Positions 56,938-63,964 of a stretch of DNA of 64,000 nt are shown one piece after another. Origin of the DNA: CAZKCI01 sp964584165 (GTDB lineage: Bacteria > Auribacterota > Erginobacteria > Erginobacterales > CAZKCI01). The position numbers and the translations under genes are program-made. The stretch lies in assembly GCA_964584165.1 (NCBI GenBank), contig CAZOYW010000012.1, positions 4,066 to 68,065 of the forward strand. Direction: 5' to 3'. The notes beneath the pieces are model-generated. The model was not told the DNA's origin. It ran no database searches and worked only from the letters and a program-made list of their open reading frames with translations. Each line of letters begins with the position of its first letter. Positions within the stretch are counted from its first letter, which is position 1.

Positions 56938-57402
56938 ATGAAGATTTTCGAGGGCAAGCTCGACGCCACCGGCTTGAAGTTCGCCGTCGTGGTCAGCCGT
57001 TTCAACGAGTTCATCACCAAGAAGCTCCTGGAGGGGGCCCAGGACGCCCTCCTCCGCCACGGGGCCCGGGAGGAAGACATCGCCGTGGCCTGGGTGCCCG
57101 GGGCCTGGGAGATCCCGGCCGCCGCCCGGATCCTGGCCGAGGGGAAGAAATATTCCGCGGTGATCTGCCTGGGCGCGGTGATCCGGGGCAGCACCCCGCA
57201 CTGGGAGTATATCGCCGGCCAGGTCACGCGCGGGCTCTCCGCCGTCGGCCTGGAGACGAAGGTCCCGGTGGCTTACGGCGTGATCACCCCCGAGACCCTG
57301 GAGCAAGCGATCGAGCGGGCGGGGACAAAGGCCGGGAACAAGGGCTTCCAGGCGGCCATGGCGGCGATCGAGATGGCCAACCTCTTCAAAACGCTGAAAT
57401 GA
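56938..57402 (+). CDS. ribH: 6,7-dimethyl-8-ribityllumazine synthase
   Basis: 154 residues. Starts MKIFEGKLDATGLKFAVVVS RFNEF (first block), WVPGAWEIPAAARILAEGKK, VICLGAVIRGSTPHWEYIAG with the catalytic His, and VAYGVITPETLEQAIERAGT. Condenses the RibBA butanone phosphate with the RibD product. AAAAGGAGG is a strong ribosome binding site. Followed by nusB, a common neighbour. Confidence 0.97.
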   Translation: MKIFEGKLDATGLKFAVVVSRFNEFITKKLLEGAQDALLRHGAREEDIAVAWVPGAWEIPAAARILAEGKKYSAVICLGAVIRGSTPHWEYIAGQVTRGLSAVGLETKVPVAYGVITPETLEQAIERAGTKAGNKGFQAAMAAIEMANLFKTLK

Positions 57403-57413
57403 TGTAGTCCGGC

Positions 57414-57484
57414 GCGCGGACATGAATGTCCGCGCCTACGGAGCCTTAGGGGGCGTTCGTAGCCGCGGACCTTCAGGTCCGCGG
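57414..57484. repeat. Pair of palindromic elements with CTACG tails
   Basis: GCGCGGACAT GA ATGTCCGCGC (57414-57435) followed by CTACG, then CGTAG and CCGCGGACCT TC AGGTCCGCGG (57463-57484): two related hairpins in opposite orientation, sharing GCGGAC and CTACG/CGTAG. A diverged relative may be 34707-34737. Confidence 0.75.
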
Positions 57485-57518
57485 AATGAAGGGAAGGGAA
57501 GGGAAACGGGAGCGACGT

Positions 57519-57938
57519 ATGCGCAGACGACAGGCCAGGGAGATCGCGCTGCAGTTCCTCTATGGCTTCGATCTCAATCCCCGCGAGATCGAGGACGCCC
57601 TCGGGGACCTCTGGAAAAGCTTCCATGTGCGCGGGGAGGATCGGGTCTTCGTAGAGGAACTGGTCCGGGGGACGCTGGCCGAAAGGGATCGGCTCGACGG
57701 TTTGATCCGGAAGCATGCCCTGCACTGGGAGTTCGACCGGATCGCCCTGATCGACCGGAACATCCTGCGGCTCGGCCTCTACGAGCTCTCCTGCCGCGCC
57801 GACATCCCCCCCAAGGTCGCCATCAACGAGGCGGTCGACCTGGCCAAGAAGTTCTCCACCGACCAGTCGGGAGCGTTCGTCAACGGGATACTGGACCAGG
57901 CGCGGGGAAAGGGGACAAGGCTGAAGACTGAAGGCTGA
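57519..57938 (+). CDS. nusB: Transcription antitermination protein NusB
   Basis: 139 residues from MRRRQAREIALQFLYGFDLN, with VFVEELVRGTLAERDRLDGL, RIALIDRNILRLGLYEL, PPKVAINEAVDLAKKFSTDQ and SGAFVNGILDQ. Binds boxA RNA with NusE and supports rRNA transcription. ATG 57519 has GGGAG upstream; ATG 57486 would add 11 basic residues and has no site. The last residues (RLKTEG) are written in the GAAGGCTGAAG array, next to the N-gap. Confidence 0.95.
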   Translation: MRRRQAREIALQFLYGFDLNPREIEDALGDLWKSFHVRGEDRVFVEELVRGTLAERDRLDGLIRKHALHWEFDRIALIDRNILRLGLYELSCRADIPPKVAINEAVDLAKKFSTDQSGAFVNGILDQARGKGTRLKTEG

Positions 57939-58087
57939 AGGCNNNNNNNNNNAACAAACGGAACTACTATTACATTTGTAGAATCGAAGGCTGAAGGAAA
58001 AAATATGCAAGGCACCACTGAACTACAGATAAGGACTTGGCAGCCTATCACCTGACACCTGGCACCTGACGCCCGACACCATCACCA
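57922..58087. repeat. Word arrays (GAAGGCTGAAGACTGAAG and CTGACACCTGGCACC) around a gap
   Basis: GCTGAAGACTGAAGGCTGAA before the gap and again GAAGGCTGAAGG after it; then CACCTGACACCTGGCACCTG up to the next gene. The second word is the same as at 2036, 3841 and 4521. Confidence 0.78.
57943..57952. other. Assembly gap (10 N)
   Basis: Short N-run inside the GAAGGCTGAAG array; probably caused by the repeat. Confidence 0.99.
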
Positions 58088-58088
58088 T

Positions 58089-58928
58089 ATGAGATTCGCC
58101 GACCTCCATGTCCACACCACCGCCTCGGACGGGGCCTTTACGCCCGAGCGCCTTCTCGCGGCGGCCGCCCGCCGGGGGTTGGCCGCGGTGGGGATCACCG
58201 ATCACGACTCGGTCGATGCTCTCCCCGCGGCGATCGGCCTCTTCGAACGCTGGGCGGTGGAGACCGTCCCCGGCGTGGAGCTTTCGGTCGAGCACGAGGA
58301 GGCCGAGCTCCATATCCTGGGCTACTATCTGGACTACGCGGACCCCGGTTTCCGGAGCGAACTCTCCCGCCTGAAGCAGGCCCGGGAAGTCAGGGCTCGG
58401 GCCATGCTGGAGAAGCTGGCCGACCTCGGCTTCCCGCTCAACCTGGCCGAGCTTCTGCCGGGGCAGATGACGGGGACGGTCGGCCGCCTCCATATCGGCC
58501 AGGCGCTCTACCGGGCCGGCCATGTCGCGACCGTCCAGGAGGCCTTCGCGAAATTCATCGGAAAGAAAGGGCCGGCCTATGTTCCCAAGCCCAAGCTCGG
58601 TCCGGAGGCGGCCCTCGGCCTGATCCGCCGCCTTGGCGGGGTGCCGGTCCTCGCCCATCCCGGGACACTCGGGAGGGACCATCTCATCCCCCGCCTCAAG
58701 GAATGGGGCTTGCAGGGGATCGAGGCGTATTACCCCTCCCATTCGCCGGAGGAGACCGAGCGCTACGTCTCCCTGGCCAGGAAGTGGGAGCTCCTCGTCA
58801 CCGGCGGATCGGACTGCCACGGCCCGAACAAGAGCGAGATCCTGCTCGGGGTGGTCTCGGTCCCCTACGAAATCGTGGAAAAGTTGAAAAAGCAAGCGAA
58901 CGAAAACCAGAGGGGGCATGAGGTTTGA
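58089..58928 (+). CDS. PHP-domain phosphoesterase (TrpH/YciV type)
   Basis: 279 residues. The four PHP metal motifs are present: ADLHVHTTASDGAFTPERLL, VGITDHDSVDALPAA, ELSVEHEEAELHILGYYLD, and late GGSDCHGPN; also VLAHPG. Related proteins act as 3',5'-nucleotide bisphosphate phosphatases or 5'-3' exonucleases on short RNA. Start ATG 58089 follows a word array. Next gene ftsY begins after 54 bases. Confidence 0.9.
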   Translation: MRFADLHVHTTASDGAFTPERLLAAAARRGLAAVGITDHDSVDALPAAIGLFERWAVETVPGVELSVEHEEAELHILGYYLDYADPGFRSELSRLKQAREVRARAMLEKLADLGFPLNLAELLPGQMTGTVGRLHIGQALYRAGHVATVQEAFAKFIGKKGPAYVPKPKLGPEAALGLIRRLGGVPVLAHPGTLGRDHLIPRLKEWGLQGIEAYYPSHSPEETERYVSLARKWELLVTGGSDCHGPNKSEILLGVVSVPYEIVEKLKKQANENQRGHEV

Positions 58929-58982
58929 GGCTTGGGGTATGGGGCCAACAATCCCACTCCTCATACCTCATCCCCCATATTT
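58920..58982. repeat. Inverted word array (GAGGTTTGAGGCTTGG words)
   Basis: GAGGTTTGAGGCTTGGGGTA facing CCTCATACCTCATCCCCC; begins in the PHP stop codon and ends at the ftsY start. Confidence 0.72.
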
Positions 58983-59894
58983 ATGTCCCTCGACCTTCTC
59001 TCCGCCCTCTCCCGCACCCGCGCCGCCGTATCTTCCGCCTTCTCTCGCCTGGCCGGGGGAGGGGGGGAAGGGGAGAGCGCCTGGGAGGATTGGGAAGCCG
59101 CGCTGATCCAAGTCGACGTCGGAGTCGGTTTGGCCTCCCGCCTCGTCGCCGGGGCCCGGCGGGTCGCCCTTGATTCCCGCCTCCGTTCCCCCGCCGCCTC
59201 CCGTCTGATCGAGGAGGAGATCGTCCGCCTCCTCGCTCCCCATTCCCGCCCTCTCCTCCGCCCCGCGCCGCCGCCCCGGGTCGTTCTCGCGGTCGGAGTC
59301 AACGGCACGGGAAAGACCACCACGGTGGCGAAGCTCGCCTATCGTCTCGGCCGAGGGGGGGAGAGCGTTCTGATCGCCGCCTGCGACACCTACCGCGCCG
59401 CCGCCATCGAGCAGATCGAGATCATGGCCCGCCAGGCGGGGGCCGATCTCGTCAAGCAGGCTTACGGCGGCGATCCGGCGGCGGTGGCCTACGACGCCCT
59501 GCAGTCCGCCGTCGCCCGCGGCTTCGGGACGCTGGTCGTAGACACCGCCGGGCGCCTGCACACCCGGAACGACTTGAAGGAGGAGCTGAAGAAGATCGTC
59601 CGGGTTCTCGCGCGCGCCCGTCCCGGCGCCCCCCACGAGGTATTTCTCGTCCTGGACGGCGCGGTGGGGCAGAACGGCCTCAAGCAGGCGGAAACCTTTG
59701 CCGGAGCCGTTCCCCTGACCGGCGTGATCGCCACCAAGCTCGACGGTACGGCGCGGGCTGGGATTGTTCTCGCCATCCAGGAGGCCCTGAAGGTCCCCGT
59801 GGTGGCCCTGGGGACGGGGGAGGGGATCGAGGACCTCGTTGACTTCGATCCCGTCGCCTTCGCCCGCGCGCTCCTGGGCTCGGATCAGCAATGA
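58983..59894 (+). CDS. ftsY: Signal recognition particle receptor FtsY
   Basis: 303 residues from MSLDLLSALSRTRAAVSSAF. NG-domain GTPase: N helices with DWEAALIQVDVGVGLASRLV, P-loop VGVNGTGKTTTVAKLAYRLG, LIAACDTYRAAAIEQIE, VDTAGRLHTRNDLKEELKKI, TKLDGTARAGIVLAIQEALK and the end ALGTGEGIEDLVDFDPVAFA. The acidic A-domain is absent, as in many bacteria. An upstream frame to 58932 is array-derived. Overlaps ribD by 4 bases. Confidence 0.97.
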   Translation: MSLDLLSALSRTRAAVSSAFSRLAGGGGEGESAWEDWEAALIQVDVGVGLASRLVAGARRVALDSRLRSPAASRLIEEEIVRLLAPHSRPLLRPAPPPRVVLAVGVNGTGKTTTVAKLAYRLGRGGESVLIAACDTYRAAAIEQIEIMARQAGADLVKQAYGGDPAAVAYDALQSAVARGFGTLVVDTAGRLHTRNDLKEELKKIVRVLARARPGAPHEVFLVLDGAVGQNGLKQAETFAGAVPLTGVIATKLDGTARAGIVLAIQEALKVPVVALGTGEGIEDLVDFDPVAFARALLGSDQQ

Positions 59895-61057
59895 TAGTGA
59901 TGGACCGCGACGAATATTTCATGGCCCAGGCCCTCCGCCTCGCCCGCCGGGGCGGTCGCGCCGTTCGCCCTAACCCCCTGGTCGGAGCGGTGGTGGTGAA
60001 GAACGGCCGCTTGATCGCCTCCGGCTTCCACGCCCGCTTCGGGGGGCCGCACGCCGAGGTCGTGGCACTCGACCGCGCGGGCTCCGCGGCCCAAGGCGCC
60101 ACCCTCTACGTAACCCTGGAGCCCTGCTCGACCTATGGCAAGACTCCGCCCTGCACCGACCTGATCCTCTCCCGCGGGGTCCGGAGGGTGGTGGTCGGCT
60201 GCCGCGATGAAAACCCCCTCCACCGGGGGCGGGGCGTACGGATCCTGAGCGCCGGCGGCCTCAAGGTCCGCGAGGGGGTGCTGGAAAGGGAGTGCGCGGA
60301 ACTGAACCGCGACTTCTTCGTCTGGGCCGCCCGGGAGCGCCCGTACGCCCTCTTGAAGCTCGCTCTCACCCTGGACGGGAAGATAGCGGACGCGTCCGGC
60401 CGTTCCCGCTGGATCAGCTCGGCGGCGAGCCGCCGCCTCGTCCACCGCCTCCGCGCCCGCTCCGACGCGGTGCTGGTCGGCGCGAACACGGTGATCCGCG
60501 ACAACCCCCGTTTGACCGTCCGAATGGGAAGCCGCCCCCGCGCTCTTCTCCGGGTCGTCCTCGACAGCGCCGGACGGATTCCTCCCTCCGCCCGTATCCT
60601 GTCCGGAGCCGCCGCCTCCCTGACGATCGTCGCCTCGACCGCGGGGCTGAGGGAGGCGAAAAGGCGACGGATCGAATCGCGCGGGGCGACCTGCCTCATC
60701 CTCCCCTCCCGGGGGGGGAGGGTCGAACCCCGCGCCCTCTTCCGCCGCTTGGCCGGGATGGGGATCATGCGGCTCCTGATCGAGGGGGGAGGGGAGACCG
60801 CCGCCTCGCTCCTCGAAGCCGGTCTGGTCGACGAGGTCCACCTTTTCTACTCTCCCCGGATTCTGGGCGGCAGGACGGCGGTCCCGGCGGTGGGGGGGAG
60901 GGGGTTTCCCAGCCTGCGCCGGGCGGCGCAGATCGGAGACGTCGTCGTCCGCCGCGTGGGGGGGGACGTCTACCTCCGCGGCCGGATTTTTCACCGGGAA
61001 AAGGGCGAGAGAATCAAACCACGAATCTCGGGAATCCTCACGAATCTGCACGGATGA
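59891..61057 (+). CDS. ribD: Bifunctional riboflavin deaminase / reductase RibD
   Basis: 388 residues. Deaminase half: YFMAQALRLARRGGRAVRPN, PLVGAVVVKNG, HAEVVALDRAG and YVTLEPCSTYGKTPPC (zinc site). Reductase half: RPYALLKLALTLDGKIADAS, SRWISSAASRRLVHRLRARS, DAVLVGANTVIRDNPRLTVR, LIEGGGETAASLLEAGLVDE. The last 13 or so residues (PRISGILTNLHG) are encoded by ACGAATC repeat words, so the original tail has been extended. Starts in the ftsY stop (ATGA). Confidence 0.95.
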   Translation: MIVMDRDEYFMAQALRLARRGGRAVRPNPLVGAVVVKNGRLIASGFHARFGGPHAEVVALDRAGSAAQGATLYVTLEPCSTYGKTPPCTDLILSRGVRRVVVGCRDENPLHRGRGVRILSAGGLKVREGVLERECAELNRDFFVWAARERPYALLKLALTLDGKIADASGRSRWISSAASRRLVHRLRARSDAVLVGANTVIRDNPRLTVRMGSRPRALLRVVLDSAGRIPPSARILSGAAASLTIVASTAGLREAKRRRIESRGATCLILPSRGGRVEPRALFRRLAGMGIMRLLIEGGGETAASLLEAGLVDEVHLFYSPRILGGRTAVPAVGGRGFPSLRRAAQIGDVVVRRVGGDVYLRGRIFHREKGERIKPRISGILTNLHG

Positions 61058-61142
61058 TGTAACATGATCAAACCTTTGAGATTCGTGTAGATTCGCGCCT
61101 GCGCGCTGAAGCGCTACGGCGCGCAAGCGCGAGATTCGCGGT
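61018..61142. repeat. Inverted word array (CACGAATCTCG words)
   Basis: ACCACGAATCTCGGGAATCC and CACGAATCTGCACGG facing GAGATTCGTGTAGATTCGCG and GAGATTCGCGG; a second GCGCGCTGAAGCGC-type stem lies inside. Covers the end of ribD and all of the spacer. Confidence 0.8.
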
Positions 61143-61172
61143 AAAATGGCCATCCGAGGCCGGAGGCGGGCG

Positions 61173-61805
61173 ATGTTCACCGGGATCATCAGGGAGATCG
61201 GGAGAGTCGAGAAGCTCGCCGGGGGTCGGCTCGCCATCCGCGCGCCCGGGATCGCCTCCGCCCTAGAGCCGGGCGAGAGCGTGGCCGTGAACGGCGTGTG
61301 CCTGACCCTGGTCGCACGGGAGGGGGGGAGCCTGGCGCTCGATGTCCTCGACCAGACGCTGAGGGTGACGAACCTCGGAGAGCTCCGGGCGGGCGACCCC
61401 GTCAACCTGGAGCCCGCCCTGAGGGCGGGCGACGCGCTGGGGGGGCACTTTGTCTCCGGACATGTCGACGGGGTGGCCCGGGTGGTCTCGCTCGCCGCGG
61501 AGGGGAGGGACCGCGTCCTCAGCGTCGCCCTCCCTCCTCCTCTCCGGGCGGGCGTGGTCTTGCGGGGTTCGATCGCGCTCGAAGGCGTGAGCCTGACCGT
61601 GGCCGGTCTCCGGGGGGACGAGGCCTCCGTCCACCTGATCCCCTTCACGCTCGCCCGGACCAACCTGGGGACGAAAAAAACCGGGGCTTCCCTGAACGTG
61701 GAGACGGACCTCCTGGGTAAATACGTCTCCCAATTCCTCACCGGGGCGCTGACCGCCCCGGAGAGGAATTGGGAAGAGAAGTTGCGCCAGAGCGGTTTCC
61801 TGTGA
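61173..61805 (+). CDS. ribE: Riboflavin synthase alpha subunit
   Basis: About 210 residues from MFTGIIREIGRVEKLAGGRL, the invariant start of the family; an earlier start at 61146 is rejected. Duplicated beta-barrel halves: GESVAVNGVCLTLVAREGGS with LDVLDQTLRVTNLGELRAGD, then GGHFVSGHVDGVARVVSLAA, GSIALEGVSLTVAGLRGDEA and FTLARTNLGTKKTGASLNVE. Dismutates lumazine to riboflavin, completing ribBA-ribH-ribD. GGAGGCG lies upstream. Confidence 0.96.
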   Translation: MFTGIIREIGRVEKLAGGRLAIRAPGIASALEPGESVAVNGVCLTLVAREGGSLALDVLDQTLRVTNLGELRAGDPVNLEPALRAGDALGGHFVSGHVDGVARVVSLAAEGRDRVLSVALPPPLRAGVVLRGSIALEGVSLTVAGLRGDEASVHLIPFTLARTNLGTKKTGASLNVETDLLGKYVSQFLTGALTAPERNWEEKLRQSGFL

Positions 61806-61918
61806 GGAATCCGGGAAACACGCGGTTTGATGGTTCAAGGGTTCAGCGGTTGCCGAATGAGGTTTAACCGTGAACCTTGAACCCTGGACCGTGAACCCCG
61901 AACCGTGAACCGTGAAGA
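61806..61918. repeat. Inverted word array (GTGAACC / GGTTCA words)
   Basis: GTTTGATGGTTCAAGGGTTC on the left, then ACCGTGAACCTTGAACCCTG and GAACCGTGAACCGTGAAG on the right, turn GGTTGCCGAATGAGG. The right arm contains the GTG start of the next gene. Confidence 0.85.
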
Positions 61919-62597
61919 CCGGAAACCTGTTCTCTCCCGGATCGGGGGACATCCGATCGGTTTCTTCCTGCTCCTCTCCTTGGCCATCCACGTTGCGGGG
62001 ATGGGGATCGCTCGCCTGAGGCAGTCCCGGATCGCCGCCGTCCCCACGCCCTCCCTGCGCGTGGAGGTCTTCGAGATCCCCGATCCGGGAGAGGAGGGGC
62101 GGGAGGAGGCGGCTGCGCTGCCTCCTCCCGCGCCGCCCGCCGAGGAGGCTCCCCCAGCTCCTCCGGCGGCCGCGCTACCCCCTCCCCCCGCCGAGGCCGC
62201 GCCCCCGGCTCCGCCCCGGGAAGAGGAGACCGCGCCACTTCCGGAAGCGCCTCCCGAGCCCGCTCTGCCGCCTCCGACGCGGGAGGAGGCCCTTCAGGCT
62301 TACGCCTGCTGTCTCGCCGAGGCGGTCGAGAGGGCGGTGACTTTCCCGCCCCTGGCCTCGCAGATGGATCTCGAAGGGTCGGTGATCGTCTCCTTCACGC
62401 TCGACCGGAGCGGTGCGCTCCGGGAGTGCTACATCCCCGCGGGGGGGGAGTCGTTCTTCTCCGCCTTCAACCTGGAAGCCCTGCGGGCGGTGCGCGCCGC
62501 CTCTTTCGCCTTCTCCTCCTTCCCCGAGGGGATCGAAGAGGAGTCGCTCTCCTTTCGCCTCCCGGTCTCCTTCGTCCCGAGCCGGCCCGGGAAATGA
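61905..62597 (+). CDS. TonB-like / energy-transducer family C-terminal domain protein
   Basis: 230 residues from GTG 61905, which lies in the word array without a clear ribosome binding site. One membrane helix near residues 18-36 (GFFLLLSLAIHVAGMGIARL), a Pro/Glu/Ala-rich spacer of about 75 residues (PPPAPPAEEAPPAPPAAALP), then a TonB-like domain: DLEGSVIVSFTLDRSGALRE, NLEALRAVRAASF, LSFRLPVSFVP. Spans the periplasm in the usual TonB way. No ExbB/ExbD or receptor nearby. May instead be a TonB-box-like envelope protein. Confidence 0.8.
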   Translation: MNREDRKPVLSRIGGHPIGFFLLLSLAIHVAGMGIARLRQSRIAAVPTPSLRVEVFEIPDPGEEGREEAAALPPPAPPAEEAPPAPPAAALPPPPAEAAPPAPPREEETAPLPEAPPEPALPPPTREEALQAYACCLAEAVERAVTFPPLASQMDLEGSVIVSFTLDRSGALRECYIPAGGESFFSAFNLEALRAVRAASFAFSSFPEGIEEESLSFRLPVSFVPSRPGK

Positions 62598-62627
62598 TCT
62601 CCGCGAGTCGGCGCGAATCCCCGTGAA

Positions 62628-62680
62628 TTCTCGCTTCTCACTTCTTACTTCTTACTTCTCACTTCTTACTTATTTCTTAT
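62628..62680. repeat. One-armed word array (ACTTCTTACTTCTC words)
   Basis: CTTCTCACTTCTTACTTCTT and ACTTCTCACTTCTTACTTAT in tandem just upstream of the rpsU -10 box. Confidence 0.75.
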
Positions 62681-62684
62681 CGTG

Positions 62685-62690
62685 TATAAT
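62685..62690 (+). promoter_or_regulatory. -10 box of the rpsU promoter
   Basis: Perfect TATAAT preceded by CGTG, 53 bases before the rpsU start. No convincing -35; the region in its place is the ACTTCTTACTTC word array. Confidence 0.45.
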
Positions 62691-62742
62691 GCCCCCGCTG
62701 CGGCACCAAAGTTATCCCTAACCGAAGGGAGGTCGATAACCC

Positions 62743-62907
62743 GTGTCTAAGGTCGTTTTAAAAAAGGATGAGCCGGTAGAGAAGGCGCTCCGGCGCCTCA
62801 AGAAGAAGATGGACAAGGAGGGGATCGTCAAGACGCTTCGCGCCCGCCGGCATTACGAGAAACCGAGCGAGAAGCGCCGCCGGATCCGCCGTTCCGGGAA
62901 GAGATAG
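62743..62907 (+). CDS. rpsU: 30S ribosomal protein bS21
   Basis: 54 residues from GTG 62743: MSKVVLKKDEPVEKALRRLK, KKMDKEGIVKTLRARRHYEK and PSEKRRRIRRSGKR. bS21 is typically 55-70 residues, Arg/Lys-rich, with the RxHYEKPSEKRRR block. GGGAGG is 10 bases upstream. A single-gene unit with its own -10 box. A word array follows. Confidence 0.95.
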   Translation: MSKVVLKKDEPVEKALRRLKKKMDKEGIVKTLRARRHYEKPSEKRRRIRRSGKR

Positions 62908-62924
62908 GTATATCGATCAGGGTC

Positions 62925-63000
62925 AGGATGTGGGTTTGGTTGATGGGTCAGGTTAGTGGTGTGGGACCGCCCGGCCGCACCATATACCTGACCCATTGAC
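62925..63000. repeat. Inverted word array (GATGGGTCAGG words)
   Basis: TGGTTGATGGGTCAGGTTAG on the left; ATATACCTGACCCATTGACT on the right; turn GACCGCCCGGCCGC. Word family as at 39034 and 46424. Confidence 0.82.
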
Positions 63001-63032
63001 TAGACCGGCATCTTGCCTCTCTCCCATCTACT

Positions 63033-63950
63033 ATGTTTTCCATATCGACGGTCTGGAACGCCTGGCGCCACAGCTCGGCCCAGGCGATGGCGCAGGAGCT
63101 CGCCGCCTTCTCCTGCGAGGCGATCGAGCTGAGCTTCACGCTCCCCCCCGATCTTTTCCCCGGCGTCCTCGACCTCGCCCGCTCCGGCCAGGTCCGGGTT
63201 TCCAGCCTCCACAACTACTGCCCGCCTCCCCTCTTCCCCCACTCCGGGCAGATCGGACCCGACAGCCCCTCCCTCTCCAGCCGGGACGACCGGGAGAGGA
63301 CCTGGGCGGTCCGCCAGACGATGCGGACGATCGACGCCGCCCGGGCGATGAAGGCCCGGGCGGTCGTTCTCCACCTGGGGAAGATCCCTCTCAAGGACGC
63401 GGGAAGGAAGGTCCTCTCCCTGGCGGTGGAGGGGGGGAACGGAGAGCGCCTCCGCGCCGCGCGGGACTCCTATCTGCGCCAGCGGGCGAAGCTGGCGGGT
63501 TATCACCTGGAGGAGGCGGTGCGCAGTCTGCGGGCCCTCGCCGCCCACGCCGCTTCCGCGGGGGTCCTCCTCGGCGTGGAGAACCGCTATTTTCTCGAGG
63601 AGGTTCCTTCGCTGGACGAAGTGGGCGTCATCCTCGACCGGGTGGACTCGGCCGCGGTCGGCTACTGGCACGATATCGGCCACGCCCAGGTCAAGGAGAA
63701 CGCGGGTCTGGAAAGGCACGAGGAATACCTGAGGCGATACGGGGACCGCCTGATCGGTATGCACATCCACGACGTGGTCGGGGCGAGCGACCACCGCGCG
63801 CCGCTGCTCGGGGTCTTCGACTACGGGCTGGTGAAGGACTTTCTGCGGCGGGACGTCCTCAAGGTCTTCGAGATCCACCCTTCCGCCGCCCCCGAAGAGC
63901 TGCGGCGGGGGATCGCCCATGTCCGGAATCTCGCGGAGGGAGGAAACTAG
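63033..63950 (+). CDS. TIM-barrel (xylose isomerase-like / AP endonuclease family 2) protein
   Basis: 305 residues. MFSISTVWNAWRHSSAQAMA, IELSFTLPPDLFPGVLDLA, RVSSLHNYCPPPLFPHSGQI, ARAVVLHLGKIPLKDAGRK, GVLLGVENRYFLEEVPSLDE, VGYWHDIGHAQVKENAGLER, IGMHIHDVVGASDHRAPLLG and KVFEIHPSAAPEELR fit the sugar-phosphate isomerase/epimerase fold. His, Glu and Asp (HN, VEN, HDIGH, HIHD) likely bind a metal. Substrate unknown. The ATG follows closely after a word array with no clear ribosome binding site. Confidence 0.82.
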   Translation: MFSISTVWNAWRHSSAQAMAQELAAFSCEAIELSFTLPPDLFPGVLDLARSGQVRVSSLHNYCPPPLFPHSGQIGPDSPSLSSRDDRERTWAVRQTMRTIDAARAMKARAVVLHLGKIPLKDAGRKVLSLAVEGGNGERLRAARDSYLRQRAKLAGYHLEEAVRSLRALAAHAASAGVLLGVENRYFLEEVPSLDEVGVILDRVDSAAVGYWHDIGHAQVKENAGLERHEEYLRRYGDRLIGMHIHDVVGASDHRAPLLGVFDYGLVKDFLRRDVLKVFEIHPSAAPEELRRGIAHVRNLAEGGN

Positions 63951-63964
63951 TTAACATGAAGGCC

